Below are positions 1 to 8,139 of a DNA stretch of 51,047 nucleotides, in pieces. How positions within the stretch are numbered: position 1 is the stretch's first letter; every line of letters starts with the position of its first letter. The stretch lies in assembly GCF_019039035.1 (NCBI RefSeq), contig NZ_JAHNZT010000046.1, forward strand, positions 1-51,047. The letters are read 5' to 3'. Position numbers and translations under genes: made by a program. Source of the DNA: Citreicoccus inhibens (lineage in GTDB: Bacteria > Myxococcota > Myxococcia > Myxococcales > Myxococcaceae). Below the pieces are notes generated by a model that ran no database searches, was not told the origin of the DNA, and worked only from the letters and a program-made list of their open reading frames with translations.

Positions 1-51
1 GAGCCGATGGTACTCCGCGGGAAACCGCGTGGGAGAGTAGGTCGCTGCCGG
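1..51 (+). rRNA. rrf: 5S ribosomal RNA, 3' end (partial)
   Basis: The first ~51 bases carry the conserved 3' part of bacterial 5S rRNA: GATGGTACTCCGCGGGAAA followed by GGGAGAGTAGGTCGCTGCCG. The 5' part lies outside the window, so the start is truncated. A strong terminator follows at once, so this is the last gene of an rRNA operon that lies upstream. The exact 3' end is set to the last base matching the usual GCTGCCGG ending. Confidence 0.88.
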
Positions 52-63
52 ATTCTTTTTGAG

Positions 64-101
64 AAGCCCTCGTCGCCTTCATGGCGCCGGGGGCTTTTCC
101 T
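64..101 (+). terminator. Rho-independent terminator of the rRNA operon
   Basis: Bases 64-77 pair with 83-96 (AAGCCC...GCC against GGC...GGGCTT, one mismatch and one wobble) around the loop TTCAT. A run of T follows from 95 on. It sits 13 bases after the 5S tail, the expected place for the terminator of an rrn operon. Confidence 0.85.
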
Positions 102-383
102 TTTTCTGCGCCTCACGCGCGCGACTGGCCTGTGGCGCCGTGCCGCCCAGCGCTGGGCCTTGCTGCCCGTGCCTCCTGCGCTTCGCGTCTGGGGCGTGTG
201 AGCCGCGCTCCTTGCTCGCGGTAGGACCTGGCGGGCCTGCTGGCCCGGCGAGTGCCCCCGTCCGTGGCCGGTCCCTCGTTCGCTGGGCGCGGGCTGGGAC
301 TCAGGGCCCCCGCTCAGGCGCGAACGCGGGGCGGATACCTGTCACCTTCACACTCTTGATGTCGGCTCCTGCTTTGGCGGGGC

Positions 384-1022
384 TCAGCGCGAAGCTGGGG
401 AGCCCACGAGGGTCTGTTTCCAGGCGGGACGGGTGCTGATGCGCTCCCACCATGCGGCCAGATGGCGGCGCGTCAGGACGAGGTCGTCCTGCTTCGCGGT
501 GAAGAGGAACTGGAACGTGGGGACGTAGACCAGGTCCGCCAGCGAGTACTCGCTTCCGGCGAGATAGGGGCGGCTCTCCAGCGTACGGTCGAGCACATCC
601 AGGACGCTGGCGACGAGCTCTCGAGCCCTCTCGACCTCGGCTGGGTCGGTCTTCCCTCCGAACCTGGGATTGAGGAACAGCTGCTTGCGAATCTCGAAGA
701 CGGGCGGCTGGAGGTACGACGGCTCCACGCTCACCCACTGGTCCATCACCGCACGGGTCTTGGCCTCCGAGGGCATGAGGCTGGGCGCGGAGGAGGGGAG
801 ACTGTCGATGTAGCGGACGATGGCGCCGGACTCATAGAGGCGGAAGTCCCCGTCGAAGAGGACGGGGATCTTCGCGAAGGGGTGCCGTTCTCGGTGCTGC
901 GGCGTGCGCTGCTCACCTTGGGCCAGGTCCACGAGGACAAGCTCGGCGGTGTGGCCCTTCTCTGCCAGCGCGAGCAGGACCTTCAGGGTGCAGGTGCTGT
1001 AGGTATTTCCGTAGAGCTTCAT
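384..1022 (-). CDS. Glutathione S-transferase family protein
   Basis: 212 aa, the usual GST length. The N-terminal thioredoxin-like half starts MKLYGNTYSTCTLKVLLAL, with a Ser/Cys-containing active-site loop at residues 8-11. It carries the conserved proline of KIPVL and the glutathione-contacting ES of LYESGAIVRYI. The C-terminal helical half contains YLAGSEYSLADL, the typical GST C-terminal N-cap region. It probably conjugates glutathione to electrophiles or reduces peroxides in the cytoplasm; the substrate cannot be read. The ATG follows GGAGAT at 6 nt. It is monocistronic, on the opposite strand to the rRNA operon. Confidence 0.9.
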   Translation of the reverse strand: MKLYGNTYSTCTLKVLLALAEKGHTAELVLVDLAQGEQRTPQHRERHPFAKIPVLFDGDFRLYESGAIVRYIDSLPSSAPSLMPSEAKTRAVMDQWVSVEPSYLQPPVFEIRKQLFLNPRFGGKTDPAEVERARELVASVLDVLDRTLESRPYLAGSEYSLADLVYVPTFQFLFTAKQDDLVLTRRHLAAWWERISTRPAWKQTLVGSPASR

Positions 1023-1355
1023 GGCGGATCTCCGTCAGCGGCCGGGCCTCTTTCGACGCCGGCATCGTGAGACCTACCCTGCGCTCTCTGGGTGTCAGCT
1101 GTATGTCAGCTATGTTCTGGGGCTGGTGACCGCTGCCTCCAGTGGTCCGCATCTGGGAATCGTGCTTGGCGCCGTGGGGCGCGCTTCGTGCCGCTGGGGG
1201 AGGGGCGATGTCCACGACCTGTTGTGCTCCGCTTCGGCTCGGTCATGCTGCGCGTGCGCGCTCGCCGTTGTGCCCGCGTGGGCGCCAGTGGCGGACTCCG
1301 TGGCAAGCCGAGCCAAGAGGCCGCGAACTCGATGGGGCCTCTCTTCGCCGGTCGA
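1023..1355. other. Intergenic region, no gene seen
   Basis: It lies between the 3' end of the FAD oxidase and the GST start. Several ORFs cross it, but they have low-complexity Arg/Ser-rich translations and no ribosome-binding site. The GST promoter should lie in its left part; no convincing -35/-10 pair is visible. Confidence 0.4.
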
Positions 1356-2804
1356 TCAGAAGATGCCCTGTCCCGGCGTGAGGATGTGGTCCGGGTCGTG
1401 GCGCCGCTTGGCGTGCTCGAACCGCTCCCAGTCGGGGTGGAAGTGGCGGCGCCAGTCTGCTGCGGTGAACGGTACGGCATCTACGGGATAGATCTTCCCT
1501 CCACAGGCCGTGAGCCGGTCGAAGATGGCTCGGTTCTTCTGCACGAGGGCTGCGACGTTCTCTGGCGTCGGTGGGATGGCGGTGCGAAGCATCGAGAAGA
1601 GGAAGATGTGGCGGTCGTCGGGGGTGCGTAGGAAGGGCGTGGTCAGCTCCGAGGCGCGGAAGGGGTAGAGGAGGATGGGGCCTTGGCCCATGTCGGCCTC
1701 GGTGGTCTGAGAGAGAACCTCCTGGACGAAGGACTCGGCGGCCCGGGCGGGGACGAACATGTCCAGCCACGGATGGGGAAAGCCCCAGACCCCGAGTTGT
1801 TTGAGGAACTCGATCAGCGGAGCGAGGCGGTTGGCGAAGTCGAAGTAGCTGCCGTCACTCACCTGGAGCGTTGCCGGCTCGAAGCCCAGACCTGTGAGGA
1901 GTCTCGCATCGTGGGGCTCCGCACCTGGGGCGAAGTACTTCACCACCTCGAGTTGATACGCCCAGCCCCCATTGGAGGCGACGGCGGAGCCCTCGACGTA
2001 GTCGAAACGACCGTCCTCGATGAGCCTCCGCTGGTCCTCCATGAAGCGGTGGAGGTCGTTGTAGCGCGCGGTGTACGTCCGTGCGCGGGGCGGCACCTCA
2101 ACGAGCCTCACCCTGGCTCGCACGATGATTCCAAACTGGCCCAGGCCCGAGCGCACGGCGTCGAACAGGGGGCGCTCATGTGTGCGCGAGCACCGCACGA
2201 GCTCACCTTGCCCCGTGACGACGTCCATCTCCATGACGTTGTCCACCTGGAGTCCCCAGCGAAAGGCCTGCCCGCCGATGCCCCCCGCCGACAGGGTCCC
2301 ACCGATGCTCAGCTCGATGTAGTCGGTCAGCACTGGCGGACTCCTGCCTCGGGGAGTCGTGGCCTGAAGCAGTTCGTGCCAGCGGACGCCTGCATCCACC
2401 CAAGCGCTGTCTTCGCCAATCTCGTGGATGCTCGACAGCGCGGACATGTCGATGACGATGCCTGCCTCCACCTGGGATTGGCCGAAGGTGCTGTGGCTCT
2501 CTCCGAGGCCCCGCGCCCCGGCAATCTTCAGTCCCTGGTGCCGAGCGAAGCGGACCATGGCCACGATGTCCTGCACCGAGCCGGGAATGAGAACCGCCCA
2601 GGGCATGCGGTGGCGGATGTGTCCGAAGTCCTCGGTGGCCGCGGCCCTCGATTCCGTGTCCATCCGCAACTCGCCATCGAGTCTCGGCAGAGGGACCGCG
2701 CCAGTCTCCATCGTGGAGGCCCAGCTCCGGGTCATGGGATTGAACGCGACAGTCACCAACGCACCTTGGAGCAACGCTCGCCTGGAGACGGTTCGACTCG
2801 ACAT
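1356..2804 (-). CDS. Tat-exported FAD-linked oxidoreductase, cytokinin-dehydrogenase-like
   Basis: 482 aa. The N terminus has SRRALLQG followed by a hydrophobic stretch, a twin-arginine signal. Next comes a PCMH-type FAD domain: PGSVQDIVAMVRFARHQGLK, then ARGLGESHSTFGQ, which corresponds to the RGxGHSxxGQ segment of cytokinin dehydrogenases and keeps its histidine with a two-residue shift. The C terminus (DWERFEHAKRRHDPDHILTPGQGIF) matches the end of that family. It should oxidise a small amine or alcohol with FAD in the periplasm; the true substrate is unknown. The ATG has a near-perfect GGAGGAG 4 nt upstream. No partner gene adjoins it. Confidence 0.88.
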   Translation of the reverse strand: MSSRTVSRRALLQGALVTVAFNPMTRSWASTMETGAVPLPRLDGELRMDTESRAAATEDFGHIRHRMPWAVLIPGSVQDIVAMVRFARHQGLKIAGARGLGESHSTFGQSQVEAGIVIDMSALSSIHEIGEDSAWVDAGVRWHELLQATTPRGRSPPVLTDYIELSIGGTLSAGGIGGQAFRWGLQVDNVMEMDVVTGQGELVRCSRTHERPLFDAVRSGLGQFGIIVRARVRLVEVPPRARTYTARYNDLHRFMEDQRRLIEDGRFDYVEGSAVASNGGWAYQLEVVKYFAPGAEPHDARLLTGLGFEPATLQVSDGSYFDFANRLAPLIEFLKQLGVWGFPHPWLDMFVPARAAESFVQEVLSQTTEADMGQGPILLYPFRASELTTPFLRTPDDRHIFLFSMLRTAIPPTPENVAALVQKNRAIFDRLTACGGKIYPVDAVPFTAADWRRHFHPDWERFEHAKRRHDPDHILTPGQGIF

Positions 2805-2937
2805 TCACTCCTCCTTCTTCGGCCGCGCCCCCTATTCTGAGGCGGGCCCCCGACAATTGTTCTCTCCCCCTGGCTCCAGAGGTCGGGGGTTCTTGTAGGG
2901 ATGGAGCGGAATTACGGCGCCATGGCTGCGAAACGAC

Positions 2938-2975
2938 AAGCGGCCCGTACCGACATGCCGGTACGAGCCGCTTGC
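2938..2975 (-). terminator. Stem-loop terminator downstream of the pentapeptide-repeat gene
   Basis: CAAGCGGC..GTACCG pairs with CGGTAC..GCCGCTTG around ACATG. On the minus strand it lies ~30 nt past the stop of the pentapeptide-repeat gene and is followed by TCGTTTC, a weak T-rich tail. It separates that gene from the FAD oxidase downstream. Confidence 0.6.
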
Positions 2976-3004
2976 TGACGGGACTGCGTGCCTCGGAGCC
3001 CTCG

Positions 3005-4459
3005 TCAGTTGACGAAGACTTCAGCCAGCGCCGCGCGGACGGCCTCCTTCAACGCCGGAGTCTCCAGGGGGGCCCCCTTGCTCCGGACCTTTAGCGTCGC
3101 CAGGTCGAGCTTCCGACTGGGTGGGGCCAGGAAGTCATCCGATACCCGACGCAGATGGGAGCCGAACTTCCCCGCATCGACATCGGCGCTGTAGCAACTC
3201 GTGAACGTCGACTCGCGGTCGTTGTTCTTCACGAGGAGCGAGAGGCGATAGACGTACGGCCGGCTCCGACTGAAGGCAAACTGGCCGAGCGAAACCCGCA
3301 TGTGATTGCCATGGGCATCCGGTGCGGCGTAGTCGACGTCGAACTCGATGACTTTCGCCTGGGTCATCAAGCGATCCAACGCCTTGCACTTCGCCCCGGG
3401 GGTGCCTCCTGGCGCGGGTGAATGATTCTTCGCGCCTTCGAGGTTCGCCTTCTTCGCGAGTTCCGGTGGAATCAACGCGTGCTCCAGATTGGCTCCCTTG
3501 AAGATTGCGCCCAGGAGGTTGCACGACACGAACCTCGCGTGACGGAGGTCGGCATCGGTGAAGTCACAGCGGCTCAGGTCGCAGTCGACGAACTGGGCAT
3601 GTTGGAGAGAGGCTTTCCGGAAGATGGAGCCCTTGAGGTTCCAGCCATTGATTCGCGTGGCGAGTGCCCATGACGACTTCTGCGTCACCTTGGCTTGGGT
3701 GAAATCGCACTTCACGGCCTTGATGCCGCTCTGGTACACGATGGTGGTGAGGTCGGCCTTCTGGAAGTTGGACCCGCTCATGTCCGTCCTGCTGACGGAG
3801 AACGACGGCCAGAAGGAGCTGTCCAGGACCTGGCCGGCATGATTGCCCTGACGGCCGGCCTTGGGCTTCTGCTCGACGGGCTCCTGATTCGGCTTGGGCG
3901 GAAGTGGCCTCGACTCGTTCCACACGTCGAACGCGGTCGTCGAGAAGAGGTGCCCCTCCTCCAGGTGCTCCAGATACTTCGCGTCTGTCACCTCGACCAG
4001 GAGGTCGAAGCTGTGCAGGCTTTTCCAGGCGGCATCGAGGAATGCCCCGGTGCCCTTGTCCTCGAGCGGGGAGAGCTCCGCGCGGAGCTTCTCGAGCTTT
4101 CTCTCGGGGAGGGCGTTGTGCCGCTTGAGGAGCCGAACCCGCTGGATGTACGTCGGCGTGTTCTCGGCGTGCCAATGTTCATCGTAGTCGGGTCCTCCGA
4201 CCTCGTCGATGAGCGACGAGCGGGCTTTGGCGACCTTCTTTGCCAGCGCCAGGCGTGTCTTCGCGACTGCTTTCGGAGACCCCTTCGTCAGCGCTGGAGT
4301 GTCGCCTGCGCGCGCGCGGGCATCAATGAGCAGTAACAAGGCGAAGGAGCGTGTGTCCGCGTAATCCTTCATTCCCCCCGCGAAGCCTGTCAGGCAGTGC
4401 AGCGTGACGGTGCGCCCTGCGAGCTTCCCCACACGAACGTAGTAGCAATCTGACGACAC
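3005..4459 (-). CDS. Pentapeptide-repeat protein with a long unique N-terminal region
   Basis: 484 aa. Residues 1-~215 form a unique, partly helical region with no motif I recognise. From about 225 to 335 there are pentapeptide repeats of the A(D/N)LxX type: SGSNFQKADLTTI, KGSIFRKASLQHAQF, SRCDFTDADLRHARF, GAIFKGANLEHAL. These build a right-handed beta-helix. The C-terminal ~140 residues are again unique and contain FDVDYAAPDAHGNHMRVSLG. No signal peptide, so cytoplasmic. The GTG start has AGGAG at 8 nt. Pentapeptide proteins range from DNA-mimic gyrase protectors to effectors; nothing here decides the role. Confidence 0.8.
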   Translation of the reverse strand: MSSDCYYVRVGKLAGRTVTLHCLTGFAGGMKDYADTRSFALLLLIDARARAGDTPALTKGSPKAVAKTRLALAKKVAKARSSLIDEVGGPDYDEHWHAENTPTYIQRVRLLKRHNALPERKLEKLRAELSPLEDKGTGAFLDAAWKSLHSFDLLVEVTDAKYLEHLEEGHLFSTTAFDVWNESRPLPPKPNQEPVEQKPKAGRQGNHAGQVLDSSFWPSFSVSRTDMSGSNFQKADLTTIVYQSGIKAVKCDFTQAKVTQKSSWALATRINGWNLKGSIFRKASLQHAQFVDCDLSRCDFTDADLRHARFVSCNLLGAIFKGANLEHALIPPELAKKANLEGAKNHSPAPGGTPGAKCKALDRLMTQAKVIEFDVDYAAPDAHGNHMRVSLGQFAFSRSRPYVYRLSLLVKNNDRESTFTSCYSADVDAGKFGSHLRRVSDDFLAPPSRKLDLATLKVRSKGAPLETPALKEAVRAALAEVFVN

Positions 4460-4585
4460 AGGTCACTCTCCTGGAAGTCCTCTGGGGCTGGACTCTATGC
4501 GATTCTTGCCAGCTCGCTTCAGCGGAAACGCTGTGGTTCGGTGTTCGCAACTCAACAGGGATGAGTGGGGCCGTAGACTCCGCGG

Positions 4586-4957
4586 CGCTCAGCCCGGTGG
4601 ATTGTCTATCTCTCCGCCGCCAGCGTCGCGGATGACCGCTCCAATCCGCCGGTCCTGTTCCACACGCAGGTGGAGCGCGAGTTCGAAATGCACGGGTTTG
4701 CCTCGACCTTCTTGCGGCCGACCGGCTTCACGACGAATGCCTTGATGTGGGCCTCGCTGATTCGTGAACGCGGCATGGTGCAGTGTCCTTACTGGCTCGC
4801 GGCGAGGTCTCTCATTCACGAGCGGGACATCGTGGCGGTGACCGCGCGCGTCCTCGTCGAGGCCGGACATGAAGGCGCGAAGCACGTCCTCTCGGGCCCC
4901 GAGACGTTGACCCAGTTCGAACAGGTCCGATTGATTGGCGAGGCCTTGCGGTAACCC
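4586..4957 (+). pseudogene. Remnant of an NmrA-type NAD(P)-binding protein
   Basis: The frame reads IVYLSAASVADD, then VEREFEMHGFASTFLRPTGF and ...HERDIVAVTARVLVEAGHEGAKHVLSGPETLTQFEQV. This is the middle and late part of an NmrA/YlbE-like atypical short-chain dehydrogenase. The N-terminal GxxGxxG dinucleotide loop is absent and the protein stops after the LTQFEQVRLIGEAL helix, well before a normal end. The first residues before VYLSA do not fit the family, so the 5' break is near 4598. An isolated GTG at 4670 could start a 94-aa peptide, but it would lack the cofactor site. Confidence 0.75.
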
Positions 4958-6096
4958 CTCCGCTACGGGGAGTTCTCCCCTTGAGGAGGCGCGCAAGCAA
5001 TTGCTTGCCGCGAGGGGAAGCGAACGATTCGTCGCGACCGCCCTGTCGGGCTGAGCTCGGAGGGGCACCGAGCCCGAAGTCACCACCCACACCGTTTGAG
5101 AGGTGTGGGGCACGCCGGCGCGCACGTGCCGTGAGTGGGCGGAAGACCCTGCCTGCGACTTCGGTGGGGCGGTGGCTCCGTGAGGCCGTTCGAGAGCGCG
5201 GTCGCCGTTATCGCGGGCGGCACAATGGGCCGCGGGCTGGTTGGGTCGCCAGGCTCTTGGTGACGAATGGCTCGAAGGTCCTCGTCACATGAAGGCTGAC
5301 GGCGCGTGCCATGATTTGGGGGCCACTTGGGGCATGTCGGGGGCATCGTGAAGGCGGCGCTGTTTGGCTCCTCCTTTGTCTTCATGCCGGGGCGGAGGTC
5401 GTCGTGGATGATGCCCTGGTTCTGCCTCACGTCAGCGGATCGCGGGGCCGAGTCGTCACTCCGGGTCGAGTCGCCTCGGTCCGGGGCCTTGCTCCCCGAG
5501 CGCGTCCTGGGGATTTCGCAGCGGGAATGCTCGAGCGAGAGGCACCCGCAGCCTCAGCTCGGAGGGAAGGGCGTTGGGGGAGCGAGGCGTGGTGTCGAGA
5601 AACCGCGAGATTCCCGCCCCGCGCAATGGCACACGTGTGCGCGCCGGCTTGGCCTGCTTTCCTCAGCCGCTCGACTTCAGGTGCGAGCGCGAGGCGGCGA
5701 GGTGACGCGAATGCGTGATTGCGCCTCGGTTTCAGGTCGCTCCCGTTCCCCATGGGGCCTCGGGCCGCTGCGGCCAGTGAGGTGCGATGGACGCTCCCGC
5801 GTGGCGGTGTTCCGGGGGCGTGGGAGGGGGCAGGCTTTCATGGTCGCCATGGAGTGCGACCGAGGTTGGCGCCCCGTCCTCGCGCCGAAGTCCTCTGGGG
5901 GGAATAGGGCGCGGAAGCTCTTCAATTTTTGCGCGCCGCGGGGAGCATGCGCATCTTGCCGTCGGTCACGAGCGCGTTGGCTCCGTCCGGTGCCGCGCAG
6001 TACCACGTGAAGTTCTGGGGCGCCAAAGGCCGCGTCTTCATCTCCGGGAGGGCGCGGCGCGGCGTATCGTGAGCCCTTCACTGAGCAGGGGGACCC
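4958..6096. other. Gene-poor stretch with decayed coding DNA and a 16-bp palindrome
   Basis: No intact gene is credible in these 1.1 kb. A perfect 16-bp palindrome, GCAAGCAATTGCTTGC, lies at 4993-5008. Around 5200-5292 two frames together resemble a Rossmann N terminus (VAVIAGGTMGRGLVG in one, VARLLVTNGSKVLVT in the other), possibly another dehydrogenase remnant. On the minus strand 5930-6040 reads NFTWYCAAPDGANALVTDG without context. The long ORFs here are Arg/Pro/Ala-rich GC artefacts. Confidence 0.45.
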
Positions 6097-6327
6097 GTGA
6101 AGCCGTTGGATGACAAGAGACTGGCCGAGACCTCCACGCGATGGACCTCGGCCTCCCGTATCGAGTGCTGGCGAGCCCTTCCTCCCGACGTGCGGCAGGC
6201 TGTGCTGGAGATGTGGAGGAGTCCGCTCGACATTTGGAGCCACACCACGGAGGACGTGACGCCCCTGCTCAAGGAGATATCCAGGCTGCGCAAGGCGTTG
6301 CAGCACGACCGCGAGCGGCCGAAATAG
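6097..6327 (+). CDS. Small hypothetical protein
   Basis: 76 aa, charged, no membrane segment or signal. It reads MKPLDDKRLAETSTRWTS... and ends in a helical KEISRLRKALQHD segment. The GTG start is preceded by AGGGGGA at about 5 nt, a fair ribosome-binding site, and the composition is not repetitive, which argues for a real gene. I recognise no family. It ends 113 nt before the lipoprotein at 6441 and may share its transcript. Confidence 0.45.
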   Translation: MKPLDDKRLAETSTRWTSASRIECWRALPPDVRQAVLEMWRSPLDIWSHTTEDVTPLLKEISRLRKALQHDRERPK

Positions 6328-6440
6328 GACCGTTTCGGTTCGCAGCGCCCGAGGTCGCGGTCGATTCTCTGCAACACCGCCGCTCCACGTGTCTCCTCTC
6401 CATAGGGCCGGGTTTTCCTGTGGATTTTCGTGAGGACGAT

Positions 6441-7019
6441 ATGAAGACAGCGACATGTTTCCTGGGGCTTCTCTCCGTGCTGGTGGTGGGTTGTGGCAAC
6501 TCCGACGCGGGGGAGGGAGGCGGAGGAACGTCGGACACGGCGCTCCAGTGTTCTTCCGTGGGCTGGTGCACGACGTGGGAGTCCGACCACCAGGTCGTGA
6601 CGGATGCGCCTCCCCTTGCGGGTGGCACGCTGACCGATGGCCTCTACCGCACGGAGAAGGGCTATGGCTTCCGGGAGGCCATGCTCATCCAGGGGAAGTC
6701 CATCCTCCTCATCGCGGGGAACTGGAGCAACTTCGTGGGCACCTGGAAGACGGAGGGCGAAAAGCTCATCGTCTCCGTGAGCGGCAGCTGCAACGACTCC
6801 TACGATGAGCCGATGACGACGACGTTCACCTATGCCTTCGCCGTCAAGGGGGAGGAACTCTACACGCGAGAGCTGGATCGCTCCAACATGCCCGTGGTGG
6901 GCTGGCGCAAGGTTCGCTCGCTCTGTGAGGAGGACGCCTCGTTCAACTGCAAGGCGAGCAACTGCGCCTGCATCACGACGACGAACAAGACCCTCGTCGG
7001 GCAGCCTGGCTGTTCCTGA
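6441..7019 (+). CDS. Cysteine-rich hypothetical lipoprotein
   Basis: 192 aa from the ATG with GAGGACGAT directly upstream. MKTATCFLGLLSVLVVGCGNSD is a lipoprotein signal with lipobox VVGC; Asn at +3 gives no clear sorting hint. The mature part has a compact beta-rich core (GGTLTDGLYRTEKGYGFREAML, NWSNFVGTWKTEGEKLIVSVSGSC) that resembles a small lipocalin-like or META-like barrel. A Cys-rich tail follows (SLCEEDASFNCKASNCAC). The family is not recognised. The frame is open further upstream, but the lipobox and ribosome-binding site fix this start. Confidence 0.8.
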   Translation: MKTATCFLGLLSVLVVGCGNSDAGEGGGGTSDTALQCSSVGWCTTWESDHQVVTDAPPLAGGTLTDGLYRTEKGYGFREAMLIQGKSILLIAGNWSNFVGTWKTEGEKLIVSVSGSCNDSYDEPMTTTFTYAFAVKGEELYTRELDRSNMPVVGWRKVRSLCEEDASFNCKASNCACITTTNKTLVGQPGCS

Positions 7020-7242
7020 GCTGTCGTCGTGCGAGGGCAGGGCGGCTGGTGACGAGCGTCCTCCGAGGAATTCCTGCTCGGGACTCATACTCCCTGTCCG
7101 AATGTCTGCCTTGAGCACCTGCCGTGAGCGGGAGGGTGTGGCGCTCGCTCCGGCCTCTCATGGCAGACTCGGGTGTCGAGTTCGTGGATTCGGAGCGCTG
7201 CTGTTCCGTCACCCCGCGGGCGTGATGCAGGGAGGGACAGGG

Positions 7243-8139
7243 ATGCGCTCGGGTGTCTCCGAGGCCCTCGAGGCCATGTTGGAAGCGATGGGAGAGCCAC
7301 TGGCCACCCGTCTTCGGGTGGCGCCAGGCGGCCGTGAAGCGGTGTCTCGCGCGCTGGAGGCGGCCGCGTCGCTCCGCGGTGTCGCGCCGGCGCCCCTCGA
7401 CTTCGCGCGACACCTGGGCGCGCAACTGGTGAAGGCGGAGGACCCGGCGCTCGCGCTGGAGCGGCTGCATGCCAGGGACCTGGCGCTGGCGCTCGCGTGT
7501 GCGACGCGACTGCCCGGCGCCGACGCGCGGTTCGAGGTGGAGGTCCTCCAGCGCATGCGGGTGCCGCTGTCGCGAATCCACCCGTCACCCGCCTTCGCGG
7601 ACGAGGTGCTGCAGACGCTTCGCGCCAACCTGCTGATGCCGCGCGCGGAGGAGCCACTTCGGTTGCTGGGGTACGCGGGCGTGGGCTCGCTGGTGCAGTG
7701 GGTGAACATGGTGGGCGTGCGGCTGGCGCTACGGCTGAGGAAGGCCCAGGGGGCCGCATCGCAGGTGGATGCCGAGGTGCTGGCCGCGTGCCCTGCACCG
7801 GGGGGGCTGGAGCTGAGCGTCATCCGCGAGGACGCGAGGGCGCATGTGCGGGCGGCCTTCGTGAATGCAGTGGCTTCGCTGGATGACGAGGACCGGGAGC
7901 TGTTGCGCCTGCACTTCGTGGAGCGGCTGTCATTGGAGAAGATGGGGGCGCTGTATGACCTGCACAAGTCGACGCTCTCTCGTCGCTTGAGCGGCGTCCA
8001 GGAGACGTTGGAGAAGCGGACGCGGCGCTTGCTGTCGGAGCGGCTGGCCTTGCGTGAGGCGGAGCTGGAGAGCCTGGTGCGCACGCTTCATGGCCGGCTG
8101 GACTTGAGCTTGTCAGGGCTGCTGGGAGGGCGTGAGTGA
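7243..8139 (+). CDS. Sigma-70-like transcription factor, coupled to the kinase gene
   Basis: 298 aa from the ATG preceded by AGGGAGG at 7 nt. The last ~110 residues hold a sigma region 4: AVASLDDEDRELLRLHFVERLSLEKMGALYDLHKSTLSRRL, a helix-turn-helix that reads -35 elements. Before it lies a diverged region 2-like helical part (ALRLRKAQGAASQVDAEVLAACPAPGG). Its stop overlaps the GTG of the next gene by 4 nt (GTGA), so the two are translationally coupled. Pairs of this sigma type with zf-HC2/kinase/TPR proteins are common in myxobacteria. I infer that the partner controls this factor. Confidence 0.8.
   Translation: MRSGVSEALEAMLEAMGEPLATRLRVAPGGREAVSRALEAAASLRGVAPAPLDFARHLGAQLVKAEDPALALERLHARDLALALACATRLPGADARFEVEVLQRMRVPLSRIHPSPAFADEVLQTLRANLLMPRAEEPLRLLGYAGVGSLVQWVNMVGVRLALRLRKAQGAASQVDAEVLAACPAPGGLELSVIREDARAHVRAAFVNAVASLDDEDRELLRLHFVERLSLEKMGALYDLHKSTLSRRLSGVQETLEKRTRRLLSERLALREAELESLVRTLHGRLDLSLSGLLGGRE

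Noticed and set aside
1683-2840. 385-aa plus-strand open frame
   Set aside because: Antisense to the FAD oxidase, whose motifs and ribosome-binding site are clear.
5327-6010. 227-aa plus-strand frame and the 259-aa minus-strand frame opposite
   Set aside because: Both are Arg/Ser/Gly-rich, lack start signals and contain no recognisable domain, in a region that looks decayed.
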